This document shows positions 1 to 7,989 of a stretch of 64,000 bases of DNA, piece after piece. Position numbers and translations under genes: made by a program. The first letter of the stretch is position 1. The number at the start of each line of letters is the position of its first letter. The stretch spans positions 186,001 to 250,000 of the forward strand of contig NZ_PXNO01000021.1 of NCBI RefSeq assembly GCF_003007715.1. Direction: 5' to 3'. The notes under the pieces are model-generated. The model was not told the origin of the DNA. It saw nothing but the letters and a program-made list of their open reading frames with translations, and did not search any database. The DNA is from Marinobacter shengliensis (lineage in GTDB: Bacteria; Pseudomonadota; Gammaproteobacteria; Pseudomonadales; Oleiphilaceae).

Positions 1-2
1 CG

Positions 3-308
3 CGGAATACCGATGTGGTTTCCCGATACGGTGGCGAGGAATTTCTCGTAGTTTTCACCGAATTGGCGGATGCGAATGTTCAGCCATTGGTGGAGCGAAT
101 CATGCACGCCGTCAGGGCGGAAAAGTTTGTGATTGGTGGTGAGACTTTCGGGATCACGGTAAGTGCTGGTTCTGTCTGTGTGGCGGAGCTTACCGAGGAA
201 CCGGTCAGCCCCCACGCATTGATTGGGCTTGCGGACCAGCGGTTGTACCAGGCCAAGCAGGGTGGTCGGGACTGCCTGGTCGATGCATCGGGATTATCAC
301 GCATATAA
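3..308 (+). CDS. Diguanylate cyclase, C-terminal part (GGDEF domain, cut by window start)
   Basis: The reading frame is open from the first bases of the window and ends in TAA at 308, so only the C-terminal ~101 residues are visible. They hold the active-site GGEEF motif, preceded by an RNTD sequence in the position of the RxxD inhibitory (I) site, and end with the usual ADQRLYQAKQGGR helix of GGDEF domains. The protein should make c-di-GMP from two GTP and be feedback-inhibited by product. Sensor domains lie outside the window. The next gene starts 85 bases downstream and looks unrelated. Confidence 0.9.
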   Translation, partial: RNTDVVSRYGGEEFLVVFTELADANVQPLVERIMHAVRAEKFVIGGETFGITVSAGSVCVAELTEEPVSPHALIGLADQRLYQAKQGGRDCLVDASGLSRI

Positions 309-393
309 GGAAACAGCATTTCACCTCATATATCCATTTGGTATATTCTTAGATCATAAGATTAGTGATCAGCAGATCTCAGAGGTGAATACC

Positions 394-1260
394 ATGACAC
401 AGCCCATCGTTCAGCATTTTTTCGACGAGCCCACCAACACGTTCAGTTACGTGGTGCGTGACCCTGACAGCCAGGCTTGCGCCATCCTCGATTCCGTGCT
501 GGATTTCGACTACGCCGCAGGCCGTACCGACGTGCGTTCGGCTGACGACATTATTCAGTACGTTCGCGCCAACAACCTGACCGTAGAGTGGATTCTGGAA
601 ACCCACGTGCACGCCGATCATCTTTCGGCTGCCCCGTACTTGCACGAGAAACTGGGTGGCAAGACAGGTATTGGCGCGAAAATCGTCGATGTTCAGGAAA
701 TCTTTGGCAAAGCGTTCAATGCCGGCACGGAGTTCGCTCGTGACGGCAGCCAGTTTGACCAGCTGTTCGAAGAGGGAGATACCTTCGCCATCGGCAACCT
801 TGAAGGTCGGGTTTTGCACACTCCGGGCCACACGCCCGCTTGCTTGACCTATGTAATTGGCGACGCCGCTTTCGTTGGCGATACCCTGTTTATGCCGGAT
901 TACGGCACCGCGCGCTGCGACTTCCCCGGTGGTGATGCCCGTACCCTGTACCGGTCAATCCAGAAAGTACTGTCGTTGCCGGCCGAGACCCGGATTTTCC
1001 TGTGCCACGATTACAAGGCGCCTGGTCGCGATGAGTACCATCACATGACCACGGTCGCGGAACAGCGCGAGGCCAACGTGCATGTGCATGAGGGAATTTC
1101 AGAGGACGAATTTGTCAGAATGCGCACTGAGCGTGATGCCACTCTGGACATGCCCCGGCTGATCCTGCCTTCGGTGCAGGTGAACATGCGCGCCGGTCAC
1201 ATGCCGCCGGCTGAGGATAACGGCCAGGTGTACCTGAAAGTTCCGGTTAACCGGTTCTGA
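394..1260 (+). CDS. blh: MBL-fold hydrolase, persulfide dioxygenase (ETHE1/Blh type)
   Basis: 288 residues from the ATG at 394; an in-frame upstream start would run into the previous gene, and GAGGTG sits just before this ATG. The metal motif reads THVHADH (H71, H73, D75, H76), with further ligands H146 in PGHTPA, D163 in VGDT and H205 in CHDY. This pattern and the PDYGTARCDFPGGDA segment are typical of the ETHE1/Blh branch, which oxidises glutathione persulfide to sulfite during sulfide detoxification. A SulP permease follows after 7 bases, so the two are almost surely co-transcribed, which fits export or uptake of a sulfur oxyanion. The persulfide substrate is inferred from family and context. 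Confidence 0.85.
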   Translation: MTQPIVQHFFDEPTNTFSYVVRDPDSQACAILDSVLDFDYAAGRTDVRSADDIIQYVRANNLTVEWILETHVHADHLSAAPYLHEKLGGKTGIGAKIVDVQEIFGKAFNAGTEFARDGSQFDQLFEEGDTFAIGNLEGRVLHTPGHTPACLTYVIGDAAFVGDTLFMPDYGTARCDFPGGDARTLYRSIQKVLSLPAETRIFLCHDYKAPGRDEYHHMTTVAEQREANVHVHEGISEDEFVRMRTERDATLDMPRLILPSVQVNMRAGHMPPAEDNGQVYLKVPVNRF

Positions 1261-1267
1261 GCCCGGC

Positions 1268-2989
1268 ATGAACCTCAAACATTACCTGCCTGTTCTGCAA
1301 TGGGCGCCAAAGTACAGCCGTGATCAGGCGACCAGTGATCTGGTCGCGGCGGTGATTGTGACCGTCATGCTGATTCCACAGTCGCTGGCTTACGCTTTGC
1401 TGGCGGGGTTGCCGGCGCAGGTCGGGCTGTACGCCAGTATTCTGCCGCTGGTGGTGTATGCGGTGTTCGGCACCAGCAGGACCTTGTCGGTGGGCCCGGT
1501 GGCGGTGGTCTCGTTGATGACGGCGGCGGCCCTGGCGCCGCTGGCGGACATGGGAACACCGGAGTACATTGCCGGTGCCGTATTGATTGCGGTGATGTCC
1601 GGCCTGATGCTGACGGTGATGGGCATCCTGCGGCTTGGCTTCCTGGCGAATTTCCTCAGCCATCCGGTCATCTCCGGTTTTATTACGGCCTCGGGTATCG
1701 TGATTGCGGCCAGTCAGCTAAAACATGTGTTCGGTATTCAGGCGTCCGGCCATAATCTGCTGGATATTGGCGGCTCTTTGCTGGCCTCCCTGCCACAAAC
1801 CAATGTGCCCACCTTGCTGGTAGGGGGCGGTGCGCTGGCGTTCTTGCTGTGGTCCCGCCAGTTTCTGAAACCTTTGCTGATCCGGTTTGGACTGGCCCAC
1901 AGGGCTGCGGATATCTTCACCAAAACTGCGCCAATCCTGGCGGTGGTGGTCACTACGCTGGTTGCCTGGTGGCTGAATCTGGACGAGAAAGGCGTCCGTC
2001 TGGTGGGGGATGTGCCGGCCGGATTGCCCTCATTCACCCTGCCCTCGCTGGATATGGCCATCTGGTCTCAGTTGGCGGTCAGTGCCCTGCTGATCAGTGT
2101 GGTGGGTTTTGTGGAATCGGTGTCGGTGGGCCAGACCCTGGCGGCGAAACGGCGCCAGAGAATCGATCCGGATCAGGAGTTGATCGGCCTGGGCACTGCG
2201 AACCTGGGCTCCGGGCTCTCCGGTGGGATGCCGGTGACCGGAGGCTTTTCCCGTTCGGTGGTGAACTTTGATGCCGGCGCGGAAACTCCGGCGGCCGGTG
2301 CTTATACGGCGGTCGGCATCGCCCTGGCCACGTTGTTCCTGACCCCGGCCATCGCCTGGCTGCCCCAGGCCACGTTGGCGGCCACGATCATCGTGGCGGT
2401 TGCCACGCTGATCGACCTGCCAGCGCTGGGCCGCACCTTCCGTTATTCACGGACGGATTTCGGCGCCATGCTGGCAACCATTGTGCTGACTCTGGTTCAC
2501 AGCGTTGAGGCGGGAATCATTGCCGGTGTTGCCCTGTCGATCGGTCTGTTTCTGTACCGCACCAGCCGACCCCACAGTGCCGTGGTGGGCCGGGTGCCGG
2601 GCACCGAACACTTCCGGAACATTCTGCGTCACGACGTGGAACTGTGCCCGAAAGTGACCTTTCTGCGGGTGGATGAAAGCCTCTACTTTGCCAATGCCCG
2701 CTTCCTTGAGGAGCGAGTGATGGACCTGGTCACCCGGGAACCGGAGCTGACCGATCTGGTGCTGGTCTGCCCGGCGGTGAACCTGGTGGATGCGTCGGCC
2801 CTGGAGAGCCTGGAAGCCATCAATGAGCGGCTGACCGATGCCGGGGTGCGGTTGCATCTGTCGGAGGTGAAAGGCCCGGTGATGGATCGGCTGAAGGGTA
2901 CCGAGTTCATCCAGCATCTCGGCGGCAGCGTCTTCCTGAGCACCTATGAGGCCTGGCAGTCCCTGACCGGGCGTACCGCCCCGGAGTGA
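1268..2989 (+). CDS. SulP family anion permease with STAS domain
   Basis: 573 residues. The N-terminal ~430 residues are a run of hydrophobic segments with SulP hallmarks: PQSLAYALLAGLPAQVGLYA in the first helices and GLGTANLGSGLSGGMPVTGG in the middle. A cytosolic STAS domain occupies about residues 455-560 (LVDASALESLEAIN loop). SulP proteins move sulfate, bicarbonate or other anions by symport or exchange. Lying 7 bases behind the Blh-like persulfide dioxygenase, it may export sulfite or sulfate made from sulfide; that substrate is an inference. A weak inverted repeat (GGTCAA/TTGACC, 2994-3014) follows the stop without a T tract. Confidence 0.88.
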   Translation: MNLKHYLPVLQWAPKYSRDQATSDLVAAVIVTVMLIPQSLAYALLAGLPAQVGLYASILPLVVYAVFGTSRTLSVGPVAVVSLMTAAALAPLADMGTPEYIAGAVLIAVMSGLMLTVMGILRLGFLANFLSHPVISGFITASGIVIAASQLKHVFGIQASGHNLLDIGGSLLASLPQTNVPTLLVGGGALAFLLWSRQFLKPLLIRFGLAHRAADIFTKTAPILAVVVTTLVAWWLNLDEKGVRLVGDVPAGLPSFTLPSLDMAIWSQLAVSALLISVVGFVESVSVGQTLAAKRRQRIDPDQELIGLGTANLGSGLSGGMPVTGGFSRSVVNFDAGAETPAAGAYTAVGIALATLFLTPAIAWLPQATLAATIIVAVATLIDLPALGRTFRYSRTDFGAMLATIVLTLVHSVEAGIIAGVALSIGLFLYRTSRPHSAVVGRVPGTEHFRNILRHDVELCPKVTFLRVDESLYFANARFLEERVMDLVTREPELTDLVLVCPAVNLVDASALESLEAINERLTDAGVRLHLSEVKGPVMDRLKGTEFIQHLGGSVFLSTYEAWQSLTGRTAPE

Positions 2990-3076
2990 CCGGGGTCAAG
3001 TGATCCCATTGACCGGCCAGGGGGTATCAGTAAACACTGCCCCCCGCATCCGATGCTTTGTTAACCGGTGACTTTG

Positions 3077-3736
3077 ATGGGAATGACCGAAAACCTGCTT
3101 TCGACCAGCCAGTGGTTGCTGACCGCGGTGGTCTTTGTGCTGGTGTTGCTGGCAACCTTGCGCTCAGTGGATTGGCAGGCACTGCGCAAAGACAGCGTAA
3201 CCCAGCACACGCTGTTCGGTGCAGCGGTGGCGCTCGGGTTTCTCTGGCAGCTGCGGGCGGGTATTTCGCCCGGGCTGGCCATTCATATCTTTGGTATGAC
3301 TGTGATCACTCTGATGCTTGGCTGGGCGCTGGCCGTTATCAGCGGTCTGTTAGCGCTGGTGATCACCGTTATTACCGGCCGCGAGCCTCTGCTGATGTTT
3401 GCCGCCAATGGCCTGGTGACGGTGATGGTGCCGGCTCTGGTGACCCACGCCATCATGCTGTGGGAGCGGCGCCGGGATTTCCGCAACTTCTTTGCCTACA
3501 TCTTCTTTTGCGGCTTTTTTGGTGCCGGGCTGTCGGTGGCCGCAGCCGGTGTTCTGATGTGTCTGATGCTCTGGTCAAGCGGCGTCTATACCTTCGAGAC
3601 CCTGGTGCACGAATACCTGCGCTACCTGCCACTGTTCATGATTCCGGAAGGTTTTGTGAACGGTGTTTTTGTGACCGGCCTGATGGTGTTCCACCCGGAC
3701 CGACTCAGCACACTCGACCAGCGGCGTTATCGATAG
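3077..3736 (+). CDS. Membrane protein, CbiM-like energy-coupling-factor permease family
   Basis: About 219 residues from the ATG at 3077, chosen because GGTGA lies at the right distance; a GTG at 3068 is also possible. It has six or seven hydrophobic segments, a VTVMVPALVTHAIML helix and a late PEGFVNGVFVTGLMVFHP segment that resembles the PE..xNG signature of CbiM/NikM-type substrate components for cobalt or nickel. No ATPase or T-component lies next to it, as is common for this short gammaproteobacterial version, so transport and substrate are unproven. It is convergent with the following PAS-GGDEF-EAL gene, their stops 7 bases apart. Confidence 0.6.
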   Translation: MGMTENLLSTSQWLLTAVVFVLVLLATLRSVDWQALRKDSVTQHTLFGAAVALGFLWQLRAGISPGLAIHIFGMTVITLMLGWALAVISGLLALVITVITGREPLLMFAANGLVTVMVPALVTHAIMLWERRRDFRNFFAYIFFCGFFGAGLSVAAAGVLMCLMLWSSGVYTFETLVHEYLRYLPLFMIPEGFVNGVFVTGLMVFHPDRLSTLDQRRYR

Positions 3737-3743
3737 TGGCCGG

Positions 3744-5873
3744 TCAGATTCCCCCGCTCTGGGCGGAGGCCTCTTCATGCGTGGTCGGGCTCTGGTTACG
3801 ACTCACCCGATCGCGCCACTTTTCCAGCCATGGCAGCACGGCGTCTGCCGGCATCGGACGGGCGATGCCATAACCCTGAATCAGGTTGCACCCCATGTCC
3901 CTCAGGGCCCGAGCATGCTCCATGGTTTCGACACCTTCAGCAAGAACCGGGTGATTGAAGCGTTGCGCAAGGAAAATTACGCTCTCCACAATCGCGCGGT
4001 CACTGTCATCGGTAAGCATGTTGCGGACGAAGCTCTGGTCGATCTTGATCACATCCACCGGCAGGGTACGCAGGTACGTCAGCGACGAGAAACCGGTGCC
4101 GAAGTCGTCCAGTGCCACCTGTAAGCCCAGGGACTGGCAGCGAGCCAACACATTGCTAGCGCGCTTGGTGTCTTCCAGCGCAGTGGATTCCAGAACCTCC
4201 AGGGTGATTTGCCCGGGGCGCACATCCGGATGGCTGTGCAAGTAGCTTTCCAGGTAATCGGCGAAACTTCGGTCCATCAGGTGGGGTGCGCTGATGTTGA
4301 TGCTGACGGCGAGCGGTTCGTCCGCCTCATGCCACAGATTCATCTGATGGATGGCTTCCTTGAGTACCCACTGGCCAACCGGGATTTCCAGATGGCTGTT
4401 GGCGACGGCCGGCAGGAACTGCCCGGGGGCAATCAGGCCTTTGTCCGGGTGATTCCAGCGAATCAGCGCCTCAAACGCGATCACCTGGCAGTCGACCATC
4501 CGAACCTGGGGCTGGAAATAGAGTTCAAACTCTTCGTTCTCCAGCGCCTGGGAAATCTGCATCAGTTGGTCCCGGCGCTGCCGACGATGAGCGTCCAGGC
4601 CGGGGTCGAAAATGTGGAACTGATTCCGGCCCTTCTCTTTGGCGGCATACATGGCCTGGTCAGCGTGGCGAATCAGGCCTTCTGCATCGGTGTCGTCCTC
4701 CGGATACAGGGTGACACCCAGGCTGGCGGTAAGGTTGACGGTGTGGCCACCAATCTGAAGGGGCTCGCTGACACTGGCGAGTATTCGCGAATACACTGGC
4801 TCCGGGCTGTCGCTCTGCAGTAGAAGCACGAATTCATCACCTCCAATGCGGGCGATGGTATCACCACTGCGGAGGTTGCGGGTCAGACGCTCGGCGGTTG
4901 CCCGCAGCGCCTGGTTGCCAGTGTCATGGCCCAGCTGGTCGTTGATGGCTTTAAAGCCGTCCAGGTCCAGGTAGCAGATGGAGAGCACTCGCTTCTGACG
5001 ATCCGCGTGGGTACGGGCCGAGCGAAGACGCTCTTCCAGCAGTTGCCGGTTCGGCAGTCCGGTCAGGTCGTCGTAGTTGGCGGCGCGGTCAAGTTCCTTG
5101 GCATGATTCTTCAGGGCCGTGATATCGGAGAAGGCGGCCACGTGGTAGTAACGCCCCGGTTCCTCCAGGTGCACGCGGCTGATCGACAGCAGCTCTACGT
5201 ATTCCTCACCGTTCTTCCGACGATTCCAGACTTCGCCACGCCAGTGATCGTTTTTCTCAATTGAGGTCCACATCGAATGGTAATACTCCCGCGAATGGCG
5301 CCCGGAGCTGAGTATGGAGGGGTTCAGCCCCAGTACTTCCTGGCGGCTGTAACCGGTGATGCGGGAGAAAGCAGGGTTTACATCGATAATCCGGTTGAAG
5401 TGATCGGTGATGACAATCGCCTCGTGGCTGCGATCAAACACACTGGCAGCAATGCGCAGGCCACGCTCGCTGTTCTTGCGGTCGGAAATGTTGGTTTGCA
5501 CCACCACAAAACCCGGCTCCACGCCCTCGTTTTCGCCGATCGGCATACAGTAGGTATGCACCCAGTAGGGGGTTCCGTCTGCCTTGTAGTTGAGCAGATC
5601 TTCCTCGAACACCTCGCCTCGGAACAGGTGCTGATGAATGCGCCGGACGGTGTCGGGGTCGGTATCTGGGCCGTGAAGAACCTCGCTAGGCTGCTTGCCA
5701 AGGATGTTGGCCACTGAATAACCGGTATACCGCTCGAACGCCGAATTCACCCATTCGATGCGCCCGGCGGCATCCAGAATGAGCACCATGTTGCGGGTGG
5801 CAGAGGCCACCAGGGCGAGGCGCTTGGGATCAAGGTCGGGAGATGTCTGGTTAGAATCTGGGGCATTCGACAT
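3744..5873 (-). CDS. PAS-PAS-GGDEF-EAL dual c-di-GMP protein
   Basis: 709 residues with no membrane segment, so cytosolic. Two PAS domains occupy about residues 20-135 and 140-260, each ending in the DIT/NISDRK-type exit. The GGDEF domain has an intact GGDEF at 344-348 with an RSGD I-site at 335-338. The EAL domain has EAL at 468-470 followed by RWNHP, plus DDFGTGFSSL and LAEGVET, so both synthesis and hydrolysis of c-di-GMP look possible. The PAS domains could bind flavin, heme or small ligands; no fixed-cofactor signature is evident. It lies downstream of regB/regA on the same strand, and a perfect FNR/Anr-type box is about 200 bases upstream, suggesting oxygen or redox control. Confidence 0.93.
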   Translation of the reverse strand: MSNAPDSNQTSPDLDPKRLALVASATRNMVLILDAAGRIEWVNSAFERYTGYSVANILGKQPSEVLHGPDTDPDTVRRIHQHLFRGEVFEEDLLNYKADGTPYWVHTYCMPIGENEGVEPGFVVVQTNISDRKNSERGLRIAASVFDRSHEAIVITDHFNRIIDVNPAFSRITGYSRQEVLGLNPSILSSGRHSREYYHSMWTSIEKNDHWRGEVWNRRKNGEEYVELLSISRVHLEEPGRYYHVAAFSDITALKNHAKELDRAANYDDLTGLPNRQLLEERLRSARTHADRQKRVLSICYLDLDGFKAINDQLGHDTGNQALRATAERLTRNLRSGDTIARIGGDEFVLLLQSDSPEPVYSRILASVSEPLQIGGHTVNLTASLGVTLYPEDDTDAEGLIRHADQAMYAAKEKGRNQFHIFDPGLDAHRRQRRDQLMQISQALENEEFELYFQPQVRMVDCQVIAFEALIRWNHPDKGLIAPGQFLPAVANSHLEIPVGQWVLKEAIHQMNLWHEADEPLAVSINISAPHLMDRSFADYLESYLHSHPDVRPGQITLEVLESTALEDTKRASNVLARCQSLGLQVALDDFGTGFSSLTYLRTLPVDVIKIDQSFVRNMLTDDSDRAIVESVIFLAQRFNHPVLAEGVETMEHARALRDMGCNLIQGYGIARPMPADAVLPWLEKWRDRVSRNQSPTTHEEASAQSGGI

Positions 5874-6070
5874 GTGTCGGGTGTTCCGGGTATCGGTGGT
5901 TTAAGTGTCTCTCCTCCCTGTGAGATGGTTTGGCCAGCCTATCAATCAGGCGCCGGGAATACGTCCGTAGAATCCGTGGGGATCAGTTTGTCCATTTATT
6001 GCAATCTCACAACGGGGCACGATGCTAGCGCATCTGGCCTGTTAAGACATTCGACCAAAGCGGTGTCTGG

Positions 6071-6084
6071 TTGATTGATGTCAA
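6071..6084. promoter_or_regulatory. Candidate FNR/Anr binding box
   Basis: The 14 bases fit the FNR/Anr consensus TTGAY-N4-RTCAA exactly (TTGAT, four bases, GTCAA). It lies between the regA stop (6128) and the start of the PAS-GGDEF-EAL gene (5873). An activator site centred at 6077 would place a start near 6036 on the minus strand, leaving a ~160-base leader. Only the sequence match supports it. Confidence 0.45.
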
Positions 6085-6127
6085 TTTCCGGGGAGATTCT
6101 TCGGGCGCACCGGACGGTAGCCGTTCA

Positions 6128-6658
6128 TCAGCGCCAGCGGGAGTGTTTTTGCAATTTGCGTTGCAGGGTCCGCCGGTGCATGTTCAGGGCCCGGGCGGTG
6201 GCGGAAATGTTGCCATCGTGTTCGTTCAGCACGCGCTGGATGTGTTCCCATTCCATTTCTTCCACAGACGGCGGTTCGGGCCTCAGGTCCGGTGGTGCGT
6301 CCAGCGGTTCAAAGCCATTCATTAACTGGTTCACGGTAACCGGCTTGCACAGGTAGTTGGCGGCGCCGCGGCGCATGGCTTCCACCGCCGTGGCAATACT
6401 GCCGTAACCGGTCAGCACCAGTACGTCCAGGTCTGGCTTCTGCTCCAGAAGTTCCGGCAACAGTTGCAGGCCACTTTCCCCGGCCAGGTTGAGATCCAGA
6501 ACACACCGGTTCACCGGCCTGGTACGGATGGCCTCCAGAGCGGTGTCCGCATCGCTGGCGCAGAGTGTTTCGATGCCCTGGCGAGACAGGGATCGGGCCA
6601 GCACCTGGAGAAACGCCTGGTCATCGTCGACCAGCAGCCAGAGTTCCTGAGTCGTCAT
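6128..6658 (-). CDS. regA: Response regulator, RegA/PrrA/RoxR type
   Basis: 176 residues. The receiver domain (1-115) has the acidic DDD at 11-13, phosphoacceptor D55, T83 and K105. After a short proline-containing linker, a Fis-type helix-turn-helix (about 130-172: EHDGNISATARALNMHRRTL) ends the protein, the layout of RegA/ActR/RoxR. These regulators control respiration and redox balance. Its ATG overlaps the end of the sensor kinase gene by four bases (ATGA), so the pair is translationally coupled. The symbol follows the RegB/RegA name; RoxR would be equally valid. Confidence 0.9.
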   Translation of the reverse strand: MTTQELWLLVDDDQAFLQVLARSLSRQGIETLCASDADTALEAIRTRPVNRCVLDLNLAGESGLQLLPELLEQKPDLDVLVLTGYGSIATAVEAMRRGAANYLCKPVTVNQLMNGFEPLDAPPDLRPEPPSVEEMEWEHIQRVLNEHDGNISATARALNMHRRTLQRKLQKHSRWR

Positions 6659-7935
6659 GGTTGTATCTCCTCGCCTTGGGGCCGGGCAACCGGTAAATCG
6701 ATGACCATGGTGGTGCCTGTTTCACTGGCCTTGGCCCGGAGATTGCCGCCAAGCCTCTGGATCGTAGCATTGGAAAGGAACAACCCGACCCCAAGACCAT
6801 GGTGGGAGTCGACAATGTCCTCACCCGGCGTGCCCTGCAGAGCCGTTTCCAGGCCGTCACCCTGGTCCTCGACAACCACCTCCACCCGACCGGATTCCGA
6901 CAACTGACTTCTGACGGCGACCCAGGACGGGCTCGCTGTCAGGGCATTTGCCAGCAGGTTGAGCACCGCCTGGTCCAGAGTGGCATCCACGGCCACCGAG
7001 ACGTCGGGGTGGGCGCCTGGCCATTGAACCGGCCCTGACGGCCATAACAGCGTGGCCGACTCCCTCAGCCTGGCGAGCCAGTCTTTGACCGTCAGTATTT
7101 CCAGTTGCGCTGTGCGGGCTTCAATCGCCGCCTTGGTTAGTTGCTGCAAATGCTGGCTGCACAGGTTCAACTGCTGACCCATCAGGTCGAGATCTTCCGT
7201 CAGAGCCACGGAGGCCTGGCCTTCGGTGTGGGAACGGATTTCGTCCAGTAACAGGGTCATGGTATTCAGCGGGGTACCCAGTCGGTGGGCAACGGCGGCC
7301 GAAGACAGACCGAGGGCGATGATCTGTTCATCCCGCAAACGGTTTTCCCGGAATTGCGAAAGCTGGGACTGTTGCAGCCTTAGCCTGCGGGATAGGGTGC
7401 CAACCACCAGTAGCAGAATGGCGGCGGTCAGGGCAAAGGTCACCCACATGCCCACCAGATGCAGCCTGGCCAGGTCTGCCGAGTGGTGATCATGCATAAC
7501 CGGGGTGTGCCAGAGCACCAGCGCTGTATACACCGCAACGCCGGTGACGGTAAGGACAATGCTCTGGCGGCTGGGGACCAGAATGATGGCGACGGCAATG
7601 GGCAGCAGCAGCAAGGACACCAGGGGGTTGGTGTAGCCGCCGGTGAAATACAGCCACCAGCCGATCAGGAACAGATCTGTGGCCAGGGTCAGGCTGACCG
7701 ATGCGAACGCTTCGGGGGGCTTACGGCTGAACCACAGCCAGGCCAGCGTGGCCAGAACGGCATAAAGCAGGCTGAGGATCAGGGCCTCGGCCCGGTGGGC
7801 CAGTGTTACGGTGGTTTCGGCAACAGCGATCGCGACCAGTTGCGTGGCAATAATGGCCAGCCGCATAGCCAGAAGGTAACGGGCAGCCTGACGAAAACCG
7901 GTTTGAGAGTGTGTGAGCCATTCCATAGCGGGCAT
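6655..7935 (-). CDS. regB: Redox sensor histidine kinase, RegB/PrrB/RoxS type
   Basis: 426 residues. Six hydrophobic segments fill about residues 20-180. A GGYTNPL heptad at 99-105 corresponds to the quinone-sensing GGxxNPF loop of RegB (here with Leu last). The H-box is VAHRLGTPLNTM with phosphoacceptor H217; C259 in LNLCSQHLQ aligns with the redox-active cysteine of Rhodobacter RegB. ATPase motifs at the C-terminus include VEDQGDG and GLGVGLFLS. It should sense quinone or redox state at the inner membrane and phosphorylate RegA. 54 bases separate it from the upstream pyruvate-binding gene, so it may belong to a gdhA-led transcript. Confidence 0.9.
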   Translation of the reverse strand: MPAMEWLTHSQTGFRQAARYLLAMRLAIIATQLVAIAVAETTVTLAHRAEALILSLLYAVLATLAWLWFSRKPPEAFASVSLTLATDLFLIGWWLYFTGGYTNPLVSLLLLPIAVAIILVPSRQSIVLTVTGVAVYTALVLWHTPVMHDHHSADLARLHLVGMWVTFALTAAILLLVVGTLSRRLRLQQSQLSQFRENRLRDEQIIALGLSSAAVAHRLGTPLNTMTLLLDEIRSHTEGQASVALTEDLDLMGQQLNLCSQHLQQLTKAAIEARTAQLEILTVKDWLARLRESATLLWPSGPVQWPGAHPDVSVAVDATLDQAVLNLLANALTASPSWVAVRSQLSESGRVEVVVEDQGDGLETALQGTPGEDIVDSHHGLGVGLFLSNATIQRLGGNLRAKASETGTTMVIDLPVARPQGEEIQP

Positions 7936-7989
7936 TCTAGCAGTATGCCGTCGGCCATGGTGGTGAAAACGGCGTTTGTTTGCGGCGAG

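Noticed and set aside
5874..6074. Small open frame in the gap upstream of the PAS-GGDEF-EAL gene
   Set aside because: No ribosome site, no recognisable protein features, and it begins against the start of a real gene; the gap is better explained as regulatory.
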